Positions 5,720 to 7,857 of a DNA stretch of 7,857 nucleotides are shown here, one piece after another. The stretch lies in assembly GCA_021785155.1 (NCBI GenBank), contig JAJYGE010000449.1, positions 1-7,857 of the forward strand, read 5' to 3'. The notes beneath the pieces were generated by a model. The model did not search any database. It was not told where the DNA came from and worked only from the letters and a program-made list of their open reading frames with translations. How positions within the stretch are numbered: the first letter of the stretch is position 1; every line of letters starts with the position of its first letter. Position numbers and translations under genes: made by a program. Source of the DNA: Planctomycetota bacterium. Its GTDB lineage: Bacteria > Planctomycetota > Phycisphaerae > WQYP01.

Positions 5720-6760
5720 TCACATCCAGGTACGCCTGCGGGTCAACAGATACAGAAAAAATGGGCCGCCGCACAAAGCCGTGATAACGCCCACCGGCAA
5801 TTCCCCATTGAACCACGCCCCGGTGCTGCGGACAAACGTATCCGCCAGCATCAGAAATACCGCCGCCAGCAGAGGGCTGGTAATCAATAACTGGCGATGA
5901 TCCGGTCCGAATATTCCCCGACACACGTGCGGGCAGATCAAGCCGACAAAGCCGATCGGCCCGGCCACGGTGATGGAAGCCGCCGTGGCCAGAGCCGCCA
6001 GAGCAAAGCTCGACAGTCGCAGGGAACCTAAATTAATTCCCAGACTATGGGCCTCGGCATCTGAAAGCGACGCGATGTTCATGGCTCCGCCGAGCATCAG
6101 CGCTCCGGCCCACGCCGCCAAAAAAGTCAAAAATGCCACCCAGAGCAGCGTATGCCCCGTGCCCTCGCTGATGTAGCCGAACATATAATTGAGAATATCG
6201 GCCCTGGCTCCGTAAGGCACGAGATTGTTCAGCAGCATCACCAAGGCTCCGCCGATGGTGCTGATGACCACGCCGGAGAGTATCAGGGTCATGGGATCAA
6301 GTATGCCGCTGCGCCGCCGCCCCAACAGGAAAACCAGCCACGTTGCGGCCAGGGCACCAACCAGGGCGGGAATGGTCTGACCATTGGCAAACAGTTCGTC
6401 CAGCCATCCCGGCGCACCGGCGGTGAACGACTGAATTATCGCCTGCCCAAAAACAATCCATACCATGACGCCCACCGTTGAGCCGCTGGAAATGCCAAGA
6501 ATAAACGGATCGGCCAACGGGTTACGCAGCAGCCCCTGCAACAATACGCCGGCCAGGCCCAATGCCGCGCCGGCAATGGCCGCCGCCGCGACTCGCGTCA
6601 GGCGCAGTTGCAGAATATCCATCGGTGGAATGCCAAAGGATATGGCGCTGGTTCCCGGCTCGCCGGGACCGATGGCCAGACACAGCAGAAAAGCCAGAAC
6701 GGTCATTATCGCCGCCACCACGATGACAGCCTGAAATCGCCCCGGGGTCATCGTTCTCAT
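5720..6760 (-). CDS. ABC importer permease, FecCD family
   Basis: This inner-membrane subunit of a type II importer would move cobalamin, haem or an iron chelate across the membrane as a homodimer. Its 346 residues are typical for the family, and hydrophobic segments run along the whole length, consistent with about ten membrane helices. Diagnostic stretches are AAIAGAALGLAGVLLQGLLRNPLADP, which includes the conserved Q..LRNPLA.P element, GISSGSTVGV near residue 90, and GPIGFVGLICPHVCR in the C-terminal third, the conserved site contacting the ATPase. Its ATG at 6760 overlaps the stop of the binding-protein gene in ATGA, indicating translational coupling. The substrate cannot be told from this subunit. 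Confidence 0.93.
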   Translation of the reverse strand: MRTMTPGRFQAVIVVAAIMTVLAFLLCLAIGPGEPGTSAISFGIPPMDILQLRLTRVAAAAIAGAALGLAGVLLQGLLRNPLADPFILGISSGSTVGVMVWIVFGQAIIQSFTAGAPGWLDELFANGQTIPALVGALAATWLVFLLGRRRSGILDPMTLILSGVVISTIGGALVMLLNNLVPYGARADILNYMFGYISEGTGHTLLWVAFLTFLAAWAGALMLGGAMNIASLSDAEAHSLGINLGSLRLSSFALAALATAASITVAGPIGFVGLICPHVCRGIFGPDHRQLLITSPLLAAVFLMLADTFVRSTGAWFNGELPVGVITALCGGPFFLYLLTRRRTWM

Positions 6761-7653
6761 TTTGCATCCCCCGTGTCGGTCGATGGTGCTGTGATGATTT
6801 GACGCAGGCGCTGAATTATCCGGCCCACGTCAAGTGTGAGCATCTGGGCTTTTTGCCAGGTGATAAGATCAATATGCTTGGACACCGCTGCGGCGATTGG
6901 CAAAGCCAGCCATGGCGCAAGGCGCGGATCGGTCGGGCTGGTAGCGGTCGGCTGGCCCGGTTTGGCGATCAGCACCACCTGCGGATTGAGTCGAACCAGC
7001 GTTTCGCGTGTAATGGCTGGATAACCCATCCCGCACCGTTCCGCCACATTTACTCCACCTGCCAAGGTTAGTTCCTCATCCATAAAATTATCCGCTCCAA
7101 CGACGCGAATGGGGTTCGTGGAGATTATATATACCACACGCGGCTCATTTATGGGCCGCGTTTTCGCCAGCCGGGCCAGTTGCTTCTTCAGTGCCTGAAT
7201 TTTCAGATGCGCCTGCTTTTGACAGCCGCTGATTTTACCCAACAGCGCGGTCGTCACATAGAATCGGCGCAATGTGTTGAGATTAATGTTGACGATGCGT
7301 ATTCCATGTTGCCGGGCCATGGCCAGAATTCCCGGTGATATTCGTGGCGCTGATTCCTGAAGTATCAGGGCGGTGGGGGCAAGCCGCACCACCAACTCTT
7401 CATCCAGATGCAGATAATCACCTACGACCGGCAGATTCCGCATGGATTGCGGCAGCAGCGGTTGGTCCCAGGGCGATACACCGACAATTTCGTGGGCCGC
7501 ACCAAGCTGTAAAAGAATTTGCGTGGCGGCCGGATCAGTGCTGACAATACGCGGGCCGGTGGATCGCGCCACCGGCTCCCGCCGAGAACAGCTGGCTAAT
7601 ACGGCTGCGCCGCCAAGAAAAAGGACCAATGCAAGAAAGTGTTTCAATCGCAT
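6757..7653 (-). CDS. Substrate-binding lipoprotein of a BtuF/FecB-type importer
   Basis: This extracytoplasmic binding protein captures the ligand and delivers it to the permease. The 298-residue product starts with MRLKHFLALVLFLGG and a lipobox LASC, giving lipid attachment at Cys22. The mature part opens with RIVSTDPAATQILLQLGA and IVGVSPWDQP, the normal start of Peripla_BP_2 domains. Later stretches include LPVVGDYLHLDEELVVRLAPTALIL and VVLIAKPG. It is the first gene of a three-gene minus-strand operon. ATG 7653 has only a weak ribosome binding site. The BtuF-like opening favours cobalamin but does not exclude haem or siderophore. The 204 bases upstream within the window show no cobalamin riboswitch and no obvious Fur box. 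Confidence 0.88.
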   Translation of the reverse strand: MRLKHFLALVLFLGGAAVLASCSRREPVARSTGPRIVSTDPAATQILLQLGAAHEIVGVSPWDQPLLPQSMRNLPVVGDYLHLDEELVVRLAPTALILQESAPRISPGILAMARQHGIRIVNINLNTLRRFYVTTALLGKISGCQKQAHLKIQALKKQLARLAKTRPINEPRVVYIISTNPIRVVGADNFMDEELTLAGGVNVAERCGMGYPAITRETLVRLNPQVVLIAKPGQPTATSPTDPRLAPWLALPIAAAVSKHIDLITWQKAQMLTLDVGRIIQRLRQIITAPSTDTGDAK

Positions 7654-7715
7654 GGTTTACGATACTATACCGATCCTCATAATTCTTCCATCCACTCCGT
7701 TATACAGGTTAGAGC

Positions 7716-7757
7716 CAGTTTTCAGTTTTCAGTACTCAGTGTCAAGTATTCAGGGGG
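7716..7757 (+). repeat. Degenerate 7-bp tandem repeat
   Basis: Six successive heptamers start at 7716: CAGTTTT twice, then CAGTACT, CAGTGTC, AAGTATT and CAGGGGG. The period of seven is clear in the first four units and decays afterwards. It lies 63 bp upstream of the binding-protein gene and is read in the opposite direction. Short heptameric repeats of this kind are known from intergenic DNA of several bacterial groups; no function is evident. Confidence 0.65.
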
Positions 7758-7833
7758 CAGGAGAGGGTGTGGCAATAAATCCGAACCAGGGGTCCGGGGT
7801 GCGAGTTTCCAGGACGAACCCTTCTCTAATCGC

Positions 7834-7847
7834 CGGCATTTATGCCG
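7834..7847. repeat. Short palindrome CGGCAT-TT-ATGCCG
   Basis: Perfect 6-bp arms surround TT. A related motif in opposite orientation (GGCAATAAATCCG) occurs about 60 bases to the left, so the 7770-7857 stretch may be part of an imperfect inverted repeat or a dispersed repeat cut by the window edge. Confidence 0.4.
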
Positions 7848-7857
7848 TTGATTTCGC

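Noticed and set aside
5709..5924. 72-codon N-terminal extension of the ABC ATPase
   Set aside because: It overlaps the permease C-terminus in another frame, and the SD before ATG 5708 gives normal operon spacing.
7699..7745. Promoter for the importer using TTGACA (minus strand, 7745-7740)
   Set aside because: The perfect -35 match lies inside the heptamer repeat, the sequence 17 bases on is a poor -10, and the better TATAAC is 35 bases away.
7639..7851. 70-codon plus-strand ORF at the right edge
   Set aside because: It starts antisense within the binding-protein gene, runs through the tandem repeat and has no SD or recognisable motif.
7654..7857. Cobalamin riboswitch upstream of the importer operon
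   Set aside because: The conserved GCCACTG-type B12 box and the other conserved blocks are not present on the minus strand. A riboswitch farther right would be outside the window.

Overview
The window looks like chromosomal DNA of a free-living bacterium with moderately high GC. Coding is dense and most genes are ordinary housekeeping genes. The lineage cannot be fixed from sequence alone. A tRNA gene without encoded CCA, strong Shine-Dalgarno (SD) sites on several genes, a lipoprotein-type binding protein and a YhaM-like nuclease would fit a Planctomycetota-type or other non-proteobacterial lineage, but this is a weak inference.

Layout, left to right. On the minus strand, the first codons of a gene with a perfect SD run off the left edge (1-20). 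Upstream of it, also on minus, lies hemL (glutamate-1-semialdehyde aminomutase, 156-1478). Between hemL and a plus-strand tRNA-Val(GAC) (1945-2018) sits a 324-bp non-coding element (1551-1874). It has 24-bp terminal inverted repeats and a perfect 9-bp target duplication, so it is a MITE-like mobile element with a heavily folded interior. The tRNA is followed closely by a YhaM-type OB-fold/HD exoribonuclease gene (2076-3050).

Next comes the most interesting part. A 27-codon leader peptide missed by ordinary gene calling (3095-3178) has seven aromatic codons in eight consecutive positions (Y-R-F-W-F-Y-F-Y). Its stop codon abuts one arm of an antiterminator, which competes with a rho-independent terminator (3224-3248). 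Downstream are a 40-codon ORF with a strong SD (3269-3391) and a DAHP synthase gene (3493-4515), the entry enzyme for Phe, Tyr and Trp synthesis. The whole reads as a multivalent aromatic-amino-acid attenuator. The DAHP synthase also carries an N-terminal domain of the kind used for allosteric inhibition, so the step may be controlled at both transcription and enzyme level.

After a 311-bp AT-rich gap without genes, a minus-strand operon encodes a complete FecCD/BtuCDF-type ABC importer. In transcription order it is a lipoprotein binding protein (7653-6757), a permease (6760-5720, with a 4-bp ATGA overlap) and an ATPase (5708-4827). Its substrate (cobalamin, haem or siderophore) cannot be decided. 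The right edge is non-coding DNA with a degenerate 7-bp tandem repeat and a short palindrome.
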